DNA of 64,000 nt from Lasiosphaeria ovina (lineage: Eukaryota; Ascomycota; Sordariomycetes; Sordariales; Lasiosphaeriaceae), in the NCBI GenBank assembly GCA_033439765.1, contig JAULSN010000008.1, forward strand, positions 2,480,001 through 2,544,000, written 5' to 3'. Positions 9,057 to 21,109 of the stretch are shown here, in pieces. Each line of letters starts with the position of its first letter. Position 1 is the stretch's first letter. The translations under genes were made by a program, and so were the position numbers. The notes beneath the pieces were generated by a model. The model was not told the origin of the DNA and did not search any database. It saw only the letters and a list, made by a program, of their open reading frames with translations.

Positions 9057-10614
9057 TCAGACCAGGCCCGGTCTACACCCTGTCTCCCGTTCAATATCAT
9101 CAAAGATGTATTGTATCGGTGTGACGAAGGAGATGTCGAAACCGTTCCTGTAGCCATAGTACCCTGGGGGGTCTGTAGTCTTTACTCCGCCGACCACCAT
9201 GCCCATGACTTGCCCCTTTATGTCAAAGACACACGACCCAGAGTCGCCCTTCAGACAGAACGATTTATCTTCTGTCAATGGAACGACAAGCCATTCCCAA
9301 GTAGTTTTCCTCTCCTTATTCTCAACGCCACGGGAGTGTCGCACGATGGCCTTGATTTCGTTTGTCATTCCAAATGTTATTTGCCTTTTGTGCCCAAACT
9401 TCGCAACCTTGATCGATTCGCGTGGGTGGTGATCGAAAGCTAGCGACTCTGGGGCTTATAAGGTGGCGAAGTTCTCGGTAGGGTCCATAATATCCGAGAG
9501 AAGTACGAGGGGTATACCGATGAAGACTTTATTGATAACAGGATCAGGGTACTTTGAGAGATCAAGACGGATTAGCGCCCAGTCCCGTAAAAAGCCCTGC
9601 TTTGAGACCTCTAGTGGCGGCATAAAGGCAACATGCCCAATCGCCGAAATGCCGATAAAGCGGTCGTCTGAGTCGTCCAGAAAGGGGCAAATCTTGCTAA
9701 GGTACTCCTTATTCATCTGGAGAGATTCTAATCTCCCTTGGTCCTCAGGTCCCCAAACGCGGGTCCATATCGTATTTCATCCTTTTATATTCAGCCATTC
9801 GCATCAGGGGATCGAGAGTCTGTTCGGACGAGTGTAGGGAGTCTCGGATTTGTTTCAGCAATCCCTTATATCCACGATTTACCAGATGCTGTTGGTTATC
9901 ACCGTTGGACGGCGCCACAACATGGCGGCATGTTAGCCCATAAACTTCGGATGGGCGGCCGTCAAGTTTGATGTAAAGGCCCATCGTACCGGCCGTCGTT
10001 GCATGCGAGGGCTGTATCGTGTGGCCGAGAAGTGGTAGTATAGGTAGGAGCTTCTGGTTGAACGTGTCAGACAACCATGAGGGAGCCTGGTTCTCCCAGA
10101 ATTTGCTTTCCAGCGCATTCTCGAACTCGGCTGTATTGCTGCCGTATGGTTCGCGGTGGATCTCCCTCATCTCAACCTCAATATCGTAGATCCCTTGGTT
10201 CCGTAAAAGCGACCGGCAAGCCAGGGCAATTGGGATAGCGCGCTCCCAGTTAGTTGTATCTGGCACAACATCGACCATCAAAACAAGTTCCCGCTCAGGA
10301 AGTTTGGGGTAGTCGGTAAGGATGTATCTTTTAGGTGAAACACCAATCCGAATCGGGTAGAATGCTTGCCATTCCACATTGCTCAAGGCGTCTTGAATGG
10401 ACCCAGCCAGCCTATCCGACCATATGGCTACCAGAGGATACTTCCCGATTGTATTGAAGACCTTCGAGTAATCCGGACCTCTGTTGTAGGGCCACTCGGA
10501 GCTCATTCCGGAAAAATCGGGAAACTCGTATGAGCTGGTTCTCGCCAGCAAGTGCCCCTGAACGCCATCGTAGTAGCGCGTCCTCTCGTACTCGGAAAGC
10601 CGCGTAGGCTCCAT
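9057..10614 (-). pseudogene. Disrupted twin of the trypsin-like peptidase gene at 1-1804
   Basis: The frame starts at ATG 10614 (MEPTRLSEYE, matching residue 57 of the intact copy) and follows that copy closely through the LTCRHVV motif. Around 9745-9760 a net loss of 8 bp relative to the intact copy shifts the frame and gives a stop after DMDPRLGT. The homologous frame resumes (MNKEYLSKIC...DWALIRLDL) until a TAA at 9456 where the intact copy has an Arg codon. It then reads on through GDSGSCVFD to a stop at 9057. One frameshift and one nonsense codon make a full-length product impossible unless spliced; I see no splice sites that would repair both. The C-terminus differs from copy 1. Confidence 0.8.
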
Positions 10615-10982
10615 GGTTGAAGTCGAAGCGTCAGCGGCAGACTCGGGAGTCCCGTATGTATGGGTTGGTGGACGGGACAGCGAGCTTTGAAGAAAATGGA
10701 AACGCCTGGGCCGTTCCTTTTATGCCTCCCCTATCAGCAATGAGTCAGCAAGTGATGCAGAATTCTCGATGCTAGAACAAAAGGTTAACAGGCCTTCAAC
10801 TGAAAGGCAAACGGATTGGTGAGGTACTGTGCAGGGTTTAGGGTTTGTCTGTTGGCGATTACTTTTTGTTCCGGATGGCTTGGGTAAGGTTGTATTTCCG
10901 AGGCGTAAGGGCGCCTCAAGTCTCAACAGGCTCCGTTAAAGGTTAAAGGCAGATTGAGGCAAGTGGGGGTCAGGGTGTCATG

Positions 10983-11552
10983 TCAAGGTTCGAAATTGAA
11001 TGACCCCACCACGTGCCCACTTACTGGTGACTTGTGAGGCAGGGGCATGGAACTGAGTGTAATTACTTTGTCGGGACGAAAATTGGCTTTTTTCCTCGTG
11101 ATCACCTGCCCTGCATCCACGCCGTCAAGATGGATATACCCGACAGCTTCCCCCAGGGACACGAGAAGACACCAGATGGCAAGCGCGCACGCGCTAGTTT
11201 GCGGTTGGGGCAGGGGAGTTTTCCAGAGCGTGCTGAGCGTGTACGCGGCGGACGGGATGAGGAGCGTACGGAAGAAGCCATCGTGCAGCCTCGACGCCAG
11301 TGCGTGATATGTGGCTGCCGCGCTGGCGGAGATCGCCCAGTACGCGACGTGATGCTTTGTCGACTGCTTTGGGAACGAGGGCCGGGTTGAACAGGATTGG
11401 AAAGAAGCGAAAGAGTGGCGTATATAAGTGAACAAGGAACAGGAGAGTCGGGGTGAAAAGTTAAGATGCTCGGTTGACGTACCCAGGCACTGGGCACAAC
11501 AAACCTTACTGAACAGCTTCCGTGCGGCACATTGAAAGTAAGATGTTGACAA
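10983..11552 (-). CDS. Possible small hydrophobic protein, weakly supported
   Basis: An open frame of about 189 codons lies on the minus strand but begins with TTG, not ATG, so the true start or an upstream exon is unknown. The middle (around KHHVAYWAISASAAATYHA to LAIWCLLVSLGEAVG) contains two or three hydrophobic segments and looks more protein-like than the flanks. I recognise no family. It may be a membrane protein with unrecognised introns or a chance frame. Confidence 0.25.
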   Translation of the reverse strand: MSTSYFQCAARKLFSKVCCAQCLGTSTEHLNFSPRLSCSLFTYIRHSFASFQSCSTRPSFPKQSTKHHVAYWAISASAAATYHALASRLHDGFFRTLLIPSAAYTLSTLWKTPLPQPQTSACALAIWCLLVSLGEAVGYIHLDGVDAGQVITRKKANFRPDKVITLSSMPLPHKSPVSGHVVGSFNFEP

Positions 11553-11855
11553 AGTTTTTACTGTAAATATGATTCCAAAAAGGTCAAAAAAAGAAGATGA
11601 TCAATTAATTTTCAGTACTTAAAAAACATGGCGCAGGAATGCAGTGCCCCCTTTCCAGGATTTCTCAAAGTCATCAGCCTCCTAACCGGGCGACAAGACA
11701 TATCCTATGATACAAGAAGATTGCCCCTCGGAATAAACTACGCAAAGAGAGCCTAAAAAGCTAGCCTGTCTGACCCGCGGGCAGATGCCCGGAAACAAAG
11801 GCCAAAAAGTGTTTGTATGCAGACAAGATGACGAGAAAACCCCCAATTCCACCAT

Positions 11856-13631
11856 TTACAACATAACCATACCCGCGCCAACAGTCATGGCGACAATCAC
11901 GTACAGACCAACAGCCATGTCGCCCAAGGTGAAGAGGTTCTTCATCGGCATGGGTACGGCAACGCTGCTGGTCGAGGTCGAGGCAGCACCACCACCGCCT
12001 CCGTTTCCGGACGTGGCCGTGGCCGCAACGGCGTTGGCAGAGCTAGCGCTGGCGAGGCTAGCACTGCAGGCTCCCTGGGTGATGGCTGCCTTGTTAAGTA
12101 CGGCCTGGCCCTGGAAGGAGCAGGCGTCAGAGGCCTTCTTCTGGTCATTGTAGTACTGGTCAAGCACATAGCCAAGCTGCTGGGTAGAATTGCACATCGA
12201 GTATGCGCCGAAGACACCCGTCGTCGTGTTGGAGTTGATGCCCGCGCATGCCTTGGGATCGGCGCCGCAGATGAAGCCAAAGATGTCGCCGTAGGACTCG
12301 GCCTTCAGATTGCTCGCGGGAACGCACGCAAGAGTCTGGAACATGCAGTCACAGAGATTGGAATCGGGTGTCGGGGGCAAGGCGTCACCCTTGACCCTCC
12401 AGTCGTTGCTGATTACCGGGCAGGCTTGCGGCGTGTTGGTAGGATTGTAGGCGCTCATGGCGGTGGATGATGGGCTGACCGTGGCAATCACGGAGCTCAG
12501 GGTCGCGTAGTTCTTCAAGGCCGACGCAGAGCTGCCGGACACGCTGACGAGACCTGTTGATAGTTAGCCTATGAGCGTCGCATACACGGTTAGATAGACT
12601 TGCCAAAGTTGTTGGTCTCCTGGAAGTACATGTAGACAATGCCGCCGGAAATAACGCCGGTCATGTCACTAGAGTACAGAGCAGAGGTCTCCTGCCAGAT
12701 GCGGCTCTCGGCCTTGTTGGGAAGATCGTTGCAGCCGTACTCGGCGAAGAAGACGGGGACAGAGTAGTTGCTGAAGAATTCAACCTGCTTCGAGTAGCCG
12801 GAGCCCTTGAACGTGTTTTGGCCGCACCACTCGTAGATGTTGTAACCCCAATAGTCGATGGCCTCGGTCTGATTACCGCAGTTGAAGTACCACGCGATTT
12901 CGGCACGGATATCAGGGTCGTCGTTAGCAGCATAGCCGACACCCATCCATCGGTTGACGTTGTTCTTGATGTACGCCTTGGTGTCGCGCACGGCAGCCTT
13001 GACGAAGGCCGAAGCATCCGTGTTGGTAGCGTTGTTGGTGACCTCGTTGCCAGCAAAGAAGCCAATCACGTTGCTATACTTGCTCAGCGAGTCAACGACC
13101 GAGGTGTAGCGCTGGTAGAGGTCCACGTTCCAGCGGGGGTCGTCGCGGTTGATGGAAAGCGACGGCTCGCTCAGATCGCTGATGACGTAAATTCCCGCCG
13201 CGTCCAAGAGCGCCATGCAGGCGTCGTGATTTGCCGTGGGGTCAATCGCGTACGTGCGGATAGTATTCGTCTTCAGCTTCTGGAGGAATGGGACGTCACG
13301 CCTGCAGTTGGCTTCGTTGGCCAGAGGGTCGACGAACTTGGTGTTGGTCGCCGTAGCACCCGCCGCAGCGGTGTCTTGCTGGTAGGCGACACCCTTCATG
13401 AAGAATTGTGTTCCGTTCTGGTAGAAAAACTTGGTACCCTGCATATTTAGAGCGTCAGTAGCTGTCCAAGGCAGAGTCACTGAGCGGTCGCCGAGCCCAC
13501 TGGAAGCCGCGCCCGTCGTCACGATATTTGGCCGTCTTTGGGATGCCCACCTTCATGATGATTGGGTCCAGAGCTGCCGACGCCTGTCCCATTAAGAGGG
13601 ACGAAGCGAGCCAAATGTCTGAGTAACGCAT
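11856..13631 (-). CDS. GH72 1,3-beta-glucanosyltransferase with CBM43/X8 domain, GPI-anchored
   Basis: Three exons (13631-13551, 13438-12604, 12553-11856) give 537 residues. The start MRYSDIWLASSLLMG is a signal peptide. The GH72 domain covers about residues 24-310, with the acid/base Glu in FFAGNEVTNN and the nucleophile Glu in VFFAEYGCN. A Cys-rich X8/CBM43 module follows (about 345-460; CDCMFQTLACV, FGFICG). A Ser/Gly/Ala linker and a C-terminal hydrophobic tail look like a GPI signal. The family (Gas1/Gel) cuts and rejoins beta-1,3-glucan chains to lengthen them in the cell wall, acting at the outer plasma membrane. The first intron is 112 nt. The second (12554-12603, 50 nt) has a GC donor (G|GCAAGT), giving the expected NNFGLVSV junction. 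Confidence 0.93.
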
Positions 13632-16600
13632 CTTGCCGGTCTCCGGTGGCTTTTAGCCTCCTCTAAGCCGAGTTGGTGGGGGGTTGGTCAAGTCGCAGAG
13701 GCTCAAAACACTCGAGGAGCGCGTTGAAGAATGCTCGAGGAGGTTGTCACTCGGATACGGCGGATTTCCTTATCCTGAAACTTTCGGAGCGACCGAAGTA
13801 AAAGTTCGATTAAACGAATTGCAGACCAGTCGAGAATATCCCCTTCCCTGGTATGTTTGGTATTGCTGTCGCGGAGAGTGACAGTGGGACGCGATGTTGA
13901 TTGATGTGACGGCGAAACGACAGACGGCGAAAGGTCGAAAAAAAGTTGGTATCTTGTCAAACGAGAGTAAGAATGGTAGAAGTGTCCGAGGACAAGAAAA
14001 GGTCGCACAGTACAAGCCCTCCGCAAAAGATTACAACGAGGGGAAGAAGTGGTTGAAAGTTGCAAGAAGCAAGTTGGTTTTGGGGGAGGGCAGGCCTGGG
14101 AGGGATAGCTACACGGAAAAAGCTGGAAGGGGCGGAGGTGCCAAGCCTCCGTTAGCTGTCGCACACGCGCTGCCAACCCCTGGGACCACATCCAATTGGG
14201 GCTTAGCTGCCAGGTACGTACCTGGCCAACCGGGGTTTGAGATGATTCTGCGGTCCGGTGGGGTAGCCAATCCGCTACGGGAGCGCCAGAGTGCCATCGT
14301 CATCTCGCCTGGGCGCCCAGTCCCCGTACCGTGTTGGGCAGGTGGCCAGACTGTCACCCCACTTCAGCAAGAATCGTTCGGTTAAGCTTTTACCAAGAAA
14401 GCGCATGCTTGGCCAGCAGATGCTGTTAGGGCAGAAACTCCAGTCAGGCCCAGGCCAGGTACCACGCGTCCGATTTTCTGATACAGCACGGTCGGTGCTC
14501 ATGTTTCCTTCAAAATAGGGGCAAACTCCATTCCTGTTTCAAGATGATGGACTGATCAACAAGCGGACACGTTGGAATGCGCAAACTACTTGTCGCAAAG
14601 ACGGATTTACAGGTGCTCCTGCCACTTGCATTTATTGCGGTTGCACGCTTTTTCTTCCACGGTTCAAGATGGATTTGGGAGGGGCCCAGGTCTCGTATTC
14701 CGGCCGACTGACTCGACACAATGGGCGAAATGTTGGCTGCAACGGGCCAATCACCGGAGCGGAACGGTTGCCGGCCATTCCGAATTTCGAGATGGTAACT
14801 AGACACGGTGAACAGCCCCTTCTCGTCTGCAAATACGTGCCGTCGTATACGGCTTTAACACTGGGATTTACTATGTACAAGATACCTGCGATTAAATAAG
14901 TCGAAAATTTTTAACACCTTGAACGTCGCTTGGCTACTAAATAAGCCTTATTGGAGTGTCTTGGTGCTGTCGGTTGGTTTGAGCGTTGCGGGTTGCCATG
15001 GCTTGGCGATGACAGCACCCCACCCGTCAGCGGCGAGATGAGGCCCTGAGTTGAGGCCTGGAACCTTTTTTGACGACCGGCGGGGTTTGACGTGCCCATT
15101 TAAGGTACGGTTTGACAGCCACGACAGTCCCGCCGACGTGCAGTTGGTTCCAGCAGACAGATGGGAATCGGGTTCCAAGTTTTTTATTATTTATCAGCAC
15201 TTTGGGCGGGCTCTTCTGTTTTGCAGAGATTGGAGTCGAATTCTCCCGTTTATGCACCAAAGCAGGATTGAGGCGCGGATGCCCCTGCCGGATCGAGTCC
15301 TAGTTCCATAACAATGCTCTGCAAATGCTTGCTATCGGTCCGTAACGAACCATCTTGAAGTAAAAAAAGGCAACTCGATTCCTAGCACGCGTATAGAAAA
15401 TTCAAGGAATGACGTGCGGATGTTTTTGCTCTGTCAGCTCGGCCGCCCGTCCTGAGCCTTGTTTTGTGTGCCGCCTTCGGTGCCTGTTGGGCGATGTGCC
15501 CGCGGAGTTCGGATCAACCAGCAACTTGGCATACCACCGCATTTTCCTGATATTCCATCGGACATTCCTGAATTTGTCATTGGCCCACCACACGTCATTC
15601 GGTTGGCAACAGTTGCGGTAACCAGTTACCCAACGGGAAGTGGTTAACAAGGATTTGGCTGCCATTGTGTTCTCTGGGGCACAGCTAGGTTGTCAGGGCA
15701 TCGAACTTGGAACTTGCTTGCGCACTATCACAGTCGCTTGCCAGCATCCAGTATTCCTGCTAGTCACCTAATACCCCTTAACCCCTGGGCAATGCACCAC
15801 CACAAATAAATATCAGCTCATTATTGTTTATTATTTTGACATTTTTTGCTACGGAGAACATTGAGGTCATCACTTTGTCATTGAGACAGCCGCGAAAACA
15901 AACAAGGGCGTGCATGACACTAGCTCCGAGTCTGATGCGGAAAATAATCTCTGATGGAGAAGTAGAGGGTGTCCAAGAAGTGTTGATATATAAGAAACTA
16001 TTCAATTTCTTCGAAGAGCTAGTGCCGGATTGCAGTCCTCCGGGAACGTGTGAATAGACGCGTCCACCGAATGTTTGCCTGTTGTTGTAGGTATCCCAAG
16101 TGACAAGAACCCCCGTGTGGAAAGACATGTCACAGTTGTGGCACTTAACAAGCGGGCGGTGGCGGTCAGAGGCGCCAGGCAAACATGGAAACGTCGGCTC
16201 ACGGTTAACCGTATCCAGGCAAATGGGGTTACATGTTTCCGGCAAACAGAAGGACTGGCATCTGCCTACAGTGTACCACGTCCTAACCCAACTGTTGGTC
16301 AGCGAGACAACTCAAAGCAACACTCATATATAAACTATACAGGCATCTAACTGCCAGCAAGGTCCTGCCCAGAGGTTCGGAACATTATACGCACTTTAGA
16401 CAGTCATCTGATAGCTATCTGCCTGGCAAGGTAATATATCTCTCTACCTTCAATCACAATTAGCCACGACCGGCAGCACACATAAGCAGCAACCATTCCT
16501 GGCAATCTCACCTGCTCCACGCCTCTCTATTTGTGTGAGTGTTTGTTCATGTCTTGGGTATCATTGCAGCCGCCCTCCACTGTTGAAAAGAAACCGAAAA

Positions 16601-16834
16601 AGGAAAAGAAAAACCAGGCCTAGTGGCCCCCTCGCCAGTCTCGCCGTCGCCGTCTTGTCTGCCTGCCTGCATGTATGTATATGTATAGCCCACTGTCAGA
16701 GACAAGAAGTTTGTGTGGTGTAGTCGATTCCCGGAACCGGTCTCGGCGTCGTCGTCGTAGATATTGCCACCGTGTATCGAGCGTCCGGGACGGGACTAGA
16801 ATCCTGCATGGGCGACCCTGCCGCTACAAGCGTC
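13632..16834. other. Long intergenic stretch, no supported gene
   Basis: About 3.2 kb lies between the GH72 promoter side and the 3' end of the small basic gene. Several open frames of 60-160 codons occur on both strands, but none shows domains, splice structure or consistent start context. Part of it must hold the GH72 promoter. A frame at 13703-14191 (minus) sits in that promoter region and is unsupported. Confidence 0.5.
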
Positions 16835-17234
16835 TCATGAGATTTCCATCTGCACAACCGCGTCCTTGGTCTTCTTGCCAGCTGCGGGCGCATCTACCAG
16901 CACAATAGGTCAGTCTCAATCGCAAATCCCCCCCCCCCAAGAAAAAGACAAGAGAAAACAAACCCTTCATCTCAACCTCGCCCTCGGCCTCTTGCTTGCG
17001 CTTCAGCGCCAGCGCCAGGCGCTGCTGCACCTTCTTCGCCTTCTTGCTGCTGAGCGGCTTGCGCGGCCCGCTGGTCGGCATCAGGCCCGGGCGGGCGCCG
17101 TGACGCGTGTCGGCCTTTGCGACTTTGTCGAGGCCGGCCGTGGCCTCGCGGCGCGCGTTCTCCTTGCGCACCTTGCCGGCGCGCGACGCGAGCCGGTTTT
17201 TGGACGGCTGGTTGGGGTTCTTGCGGGACACCAT
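16835..17234 (-). CDS. Small basic Lys/Arg-rich protein, possibly nucleolar
   Basis: Two exons (17234-16964 and 16893-16835) with a 70-nt intron give 109 residues ending in VVQMEIS. The start lies in a good context (ACACCATGG on the plus-strand complement). The protein is Lys/Arg/Ala-rich with a TSGPRKPLSSKKAKK segment, a helix-forming QQRLALALKRKQEAEGEVEM segment and an acidic-to-basic tail. It looks like a conserved small nuclear or ribosome-assembly protein, but I cannot name the family with confidence. The intron's pyrimidine/G-rich tract contains a run of G on the minus strand. Confidence 0.7.
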
Positions 17235-17718
17235 GGTGGACAGTCAGGATGGGGGTTTTTATGCGGGAGCGGGTTTGCTGGTGCGAATTGGTGGTTTTGG
17301 CGGGCGGCGTTTGGTCTTTTTTTTTTGTCCAGCGGTGAACTTTCTTGAGGGGAATTTGCCGTCGCTTTTCCTTGGTGGGATGCTGAACCGAGGGGCGGTG
17401 TCTGGGGCGGTGAGTAGCTTCGACAGCTGACAACCAGCTGACAGCAGCTGGCCAGCCGGCGCCTGTTGACCGTGGCCTGATGCAGGGCGTTCAAAGACTT
17501 GCACGGATCGAGATATACGATATACTTTCATTACTCATTACCAAACTTCAGTAGATATCCTACACCTATTTTGTTTGCAGCCATACCGCCCAAAGAGCGA
17601 TCCGCGCTGAACTCCAGAGTCAAAACAAGCTAAAAAAAAAAAAAAAAAAAACCGTCGCTAACCTGACCGGTCCTAAGACATCAAATTCTTGGACCAAAAA
17701 GCGCACCCATATCCTCCC
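17235..17718. other. Intergenic spacer, poly-A run
   Basis: This stretch lies between the start of the small basic gene and the 3' end of the lipoxygenase gene, both on the minus strand. It contains an A-run at about 17632-17650 and a T-run at about 17320. No gene is seen. Confidence 0.5.
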
Positions 17719-20120
17719 TCAGATCAGGATAGAAACGGCCGTGAAGCCCGGGTCGAGCACCATGTACGGGATGCTGCCCTTGTCCATGCCCGTGCTGTTG
17801 AAGAAGAAAGTCTTGCGCAGGCCCTGGAGGCCGACGTAGAGGGCCTCGCTGGCCTCCTTGACCTTCTGGTCGGCCGGCGCCTTCTTGTACTTGTACACAT
17901 TCCACTGGCTCACGGCGTAGTTCATCAGGCTGCGCTCGTCGTCGACCTTGAAGCTGAGCAGCCAGGGCAGCTGGGCGGCCAGCATCCACTGGCGCTGGCG
18001 GTTGATGGGCAGCGCCGCCACGAGGTCCGACTCCTTTAACGCCTTGAGCTGCTCGAGGCTCGTCGGCGGGGCCTGGCACAGCGCCGGCGGCTTGGCGGCC
18101 ACGAACGCCTGGTAGAAGTTCTGCAGGTAGTTGACGGCCGAGTGGAACGGCGACGCGATGTGGATGCACATGGTGACGGCGTCTACGAGCTGGTCGGCCG
18201 TCTTGATGTCAGGGAAGGACGGCATGAACGCCGACGTCTGCACCTCTTTCGCCCAGTCCTGGAGGTACTTGTCACCGGCCACGCTCTCGTCCGTCGGGTA
18301 CGACAGGAGCAGCATTGACTTGGTGTAGGCGCGGAGCACTCCCCATAGGGCTAGCACGTTCTTGGCAAATGTGTAGTTGCGGTAGCGCGGGTGGTCGAGG
18401 CCGTCGAGGGTGTTGGGGAATCCCCGGCGCTTGAGGTCGTTTGGCACGTAGCTCCCCACAAAGTCGTACGTGTCGTAGGCCTCGCGTATGAAGCTGTACG
18501 CCTGCGCCGGGCTGACGCCCACAATGTCGGTAATGACCTGCGGCACAAGACTGGCGCGAGCCGCAGCATTGAGCGACAGCGTCTTGTACCAGTGCGGCGA
18601 AAGCAGCCGGTACACGGGGTGGTCCATGGGGATGCTGCGGTTCGTCGCCACGATGACGGCCTCCTCGACAAAGTGCGACAGCGTCAAGTGCACCACCAGC
18701 TCGTGCCGCAGCCAGTCTGTCACTTGTGCGGCTGTCTTGGCGTACCTCCAGGGCCAGTCGTCCTTCTCACCGCTGGTCGGGTCGGTCGGCTTCATGCGCG
18801 AGTTGAAGATGGTGACCGACTTGTCGATACTGCCCTTGTGGTCGATGCAGATTGCAACTGGGTGGAGCTTTCCGTCGTCGTAGAGCTGGAACAGGCTGAC
18901 AGCGCCCACAGCCCAGTTGTCGTCGCTCGAGGGTTGCTTGCTGTGCAGCACGGCTGCCGGATCCGACACGCCGGCGGCCCTGCGGAGGTAGCTGCCGTCC
19001 TGAACAAAAAGCGACGCCGGGTCCGCCTTTGCAAGGGCGTCGACCCATTTCTGGTAGCCGCCGGCCTTGGCCGCCTTTGAGAAGTCGGCGATCCATCCTG
19101 GGGAAGCCTTGGTGATGGTGGTCGGGTTGGTGCCGGTGAACTGCTGGTCTGCGTAACGTCGGTCGCTGAACCAGTCGTCGAGCAATCCTATGTTGCCGCC
19201 CCCTGAGATGTCGGTACCGAACTTTCGGTGGAACTTGTTGTAGTCGACAACGTCCTGGATCTTGAGCCCCTTTTCCGGTTCGCCTCCAAAGGCAGCGGCA
19301 CGGGCCTTTTCGAGAAGCCATTGTTTGGTGCGTCCCAGAAAGCCATCCTCGTCGGGGATGAGCTTCGTAACAATGATTTGGGTCTGGACTACGCCGATCT
19401 TGTCGAAGAGGTCAAACTGGCTGAAGGTCTGGTCTGCGGGTATATGCTCAAGATGTGGCGGGTAGTCTGCAAATGTTCCGTCGGCATTGGTAGGATAAGC
19501 CGTGAACCGGTACATCTTCTTCTGCTCCTCTAGACTGATGTAGCGAGGCAGAGTTGACTCGATTCCCAGGACATCGAACAGTGACGCAAAACTGTCCTTA
19601 CGTGTAAGCGGACGCTCGCGGCCGGTTTCAAGGGCAAGTAGAGCCAAGTCTAAGCCACCGCCGGGGCGGCCCAAGGCAACAATGTCACGGGCAATCTTTG
19701 GTGGCCTTTCTGGTCGCACTAAAGTCTCGGGGTAACTCACGTCTGCTCAATTCGAGAATAGGCCTGCGTCAGGGCAACCTGGGTGCCCATATATGACCCC
19801 TCTCTAATATTTCCCTCAGGCTCATTCACAAGCGAGGGGTTCTTGGGATCGACGGTGGCGTAGAGCTTGAGTTTGAGCAACTCATTGTCGAAGACTCCTG
19901 GGTCGAAAGACGGGAGGGGAGCTTGGTCGACGCCTCCTGGAGTTACCTTTGCGAAGTACTCTTTCTTGGACGGATGCTTGAGGATGTCATTTGGGCGTGG
20001 GAGGGACGCGGCCACATCTGGAGGAGGGATGGGCAGGCTGGGATCCAAGGATTTTCGCTGATACTTCAGCAATAAGTTGACTGCCCAGGCGGGCAATAGG
20101 GAGGCAAGGGATCTAGGCAT
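17719..20120 (-). CDS. Lipoxygenase (fungal linoleate lipoxygenase family)
   Basis: Two exons (20120-19741 and 19591-17719) with a 149-nt intron (GTGAGT...GACAG) give 750 residues. The start is the first ATG (MPRSLASLLPAW); upstream in-frame codons begin only with TTG. The second exon carries the metal ligands of the family: HELVVHLTLSHF (two His), HSAVNYLQNF (third His region) and a C-terminal Ile that ends the chain (VSILI). HPVYRLLSPHW and the long C-terminal helical body are also typical. The enzyme adds O2 to polyunsaturated fatty acids to make hydroperoxides. Whether the metal is Fe or Mn cannot be told by eye. No clear signal peptide is seen, so an intracellular location is more likely than secretion. 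The exact intron 3' site is inferred from frame. Confidence 0.9.
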
Positions 20121-20731
20121 GATGAAGCAGCGAGGCGAGTTCAGGTGAGTTAAGGTGAGTTTTGCCAACGTAAAGACCTAGTCTAAGCCTGACGTGAAGG
20201 CGAGCAGCCTGCAACAGTCGAGAGAGACTCTGATGAGAGGCTCTCCACCGACCCGACCCAGCCCGGCGGCGGGACCCAGGGCAATACTTAAACACCATGA
20301 TGCTCGAGGTCTTGGAAGCCAATGACGCGCAATCTGCACGCACTGCAGTCTGCACCGCAGACATGTCTGAGCTGGCAATCATTCCAAGCTTGGATCGGTT
20401 CCAGGGGCAGGGATGGCATGGCATGGCATGGCGGGCATGTTCAGCTCCAGCCACTGGCGCGGCACGCTCTTGGCACCGCTGATTCCAGAAATTCCAGGGC
20501 TGTGGGCGGGGGCCACAAAGTCATGGAACAAATGAGCAGCTTCGGCACCGTCGACTTCGGTAAGGCCCAGGCCAATACAAAGCGGCGCTGAGGTGGAATT
20601 ATGCGACCATTCGGTGCCGTCAAGCCACTTGTGTGCTGGCAACATTGGGTTTTTGCCCGTGTCCACCACCGCATCCGATGGAACGTTGGCTGCCCGTCTG
20701 CGTAAGGCTGGGAGGCTATCCCGTTTAGGAA
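20121..20731. other. Lipoxygenase upstream region and left flank of the MULE
   Basis: The lipoxygenase promoter must lie here. The GGCAT pentamer is repeated at about 20418-20440. The last 8 bases (20724-20731, TTTAGGAA) are the target-site duplication of the MULE. No gene is seen. Confidence 0.5.
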
Positions 20732-20775
20732 GAGCGAGTCTCCTGCAACCGTAAGAACGTCCCCAGTCACCGTAG
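20732..20775 (+). repeat. Left terminal inverted repeat of the MULE
   Basis: The 44 bp starting GAGCGAGTCTCCTGCAACCG are identical to the reverse complement of 23772-23815. Confidence 0.93.
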
Positions 20776-21109
20776 GTACATAGGCGCCAAGACTTTACAG
20801 CTCACCGCCCATAAAAATACCACATTTTACAGCCAAAATTACCACATTCGCTGGCCGCCCCGCTCCAAGCGCTGGCAACGCAGTTGTACCGTAATTGCAC
20901 CTCGCCGCCGTCGCCAACGTCAACATACTTCCAAATACGGTAATTCCAGCTCAGGACCGTAGATTCGCTCAAATCGTTCAAATCTGCAGTAAAAAGCGAA
21001 GCTGACTTCGTTGATTCTGATTACGTAACAGGGCCAAAAATGCAATAAAAAACTGCAGGCCTGCTTACAACTACTCACAACTACATGCAACTGCATGCAA
21101 CTGACAGCC

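Noticed and set aside
12818..13450. Plus-strand open frame of 210 codons
   Set aside because: Antisense to the GH72 catalytic domain; no features of its own.
13703..14191. Minus-strand open frame of 162 codons upstream of the GH72 gene
   Set aside because: It has no domain or splice support and sits in the GH72 promoter region.
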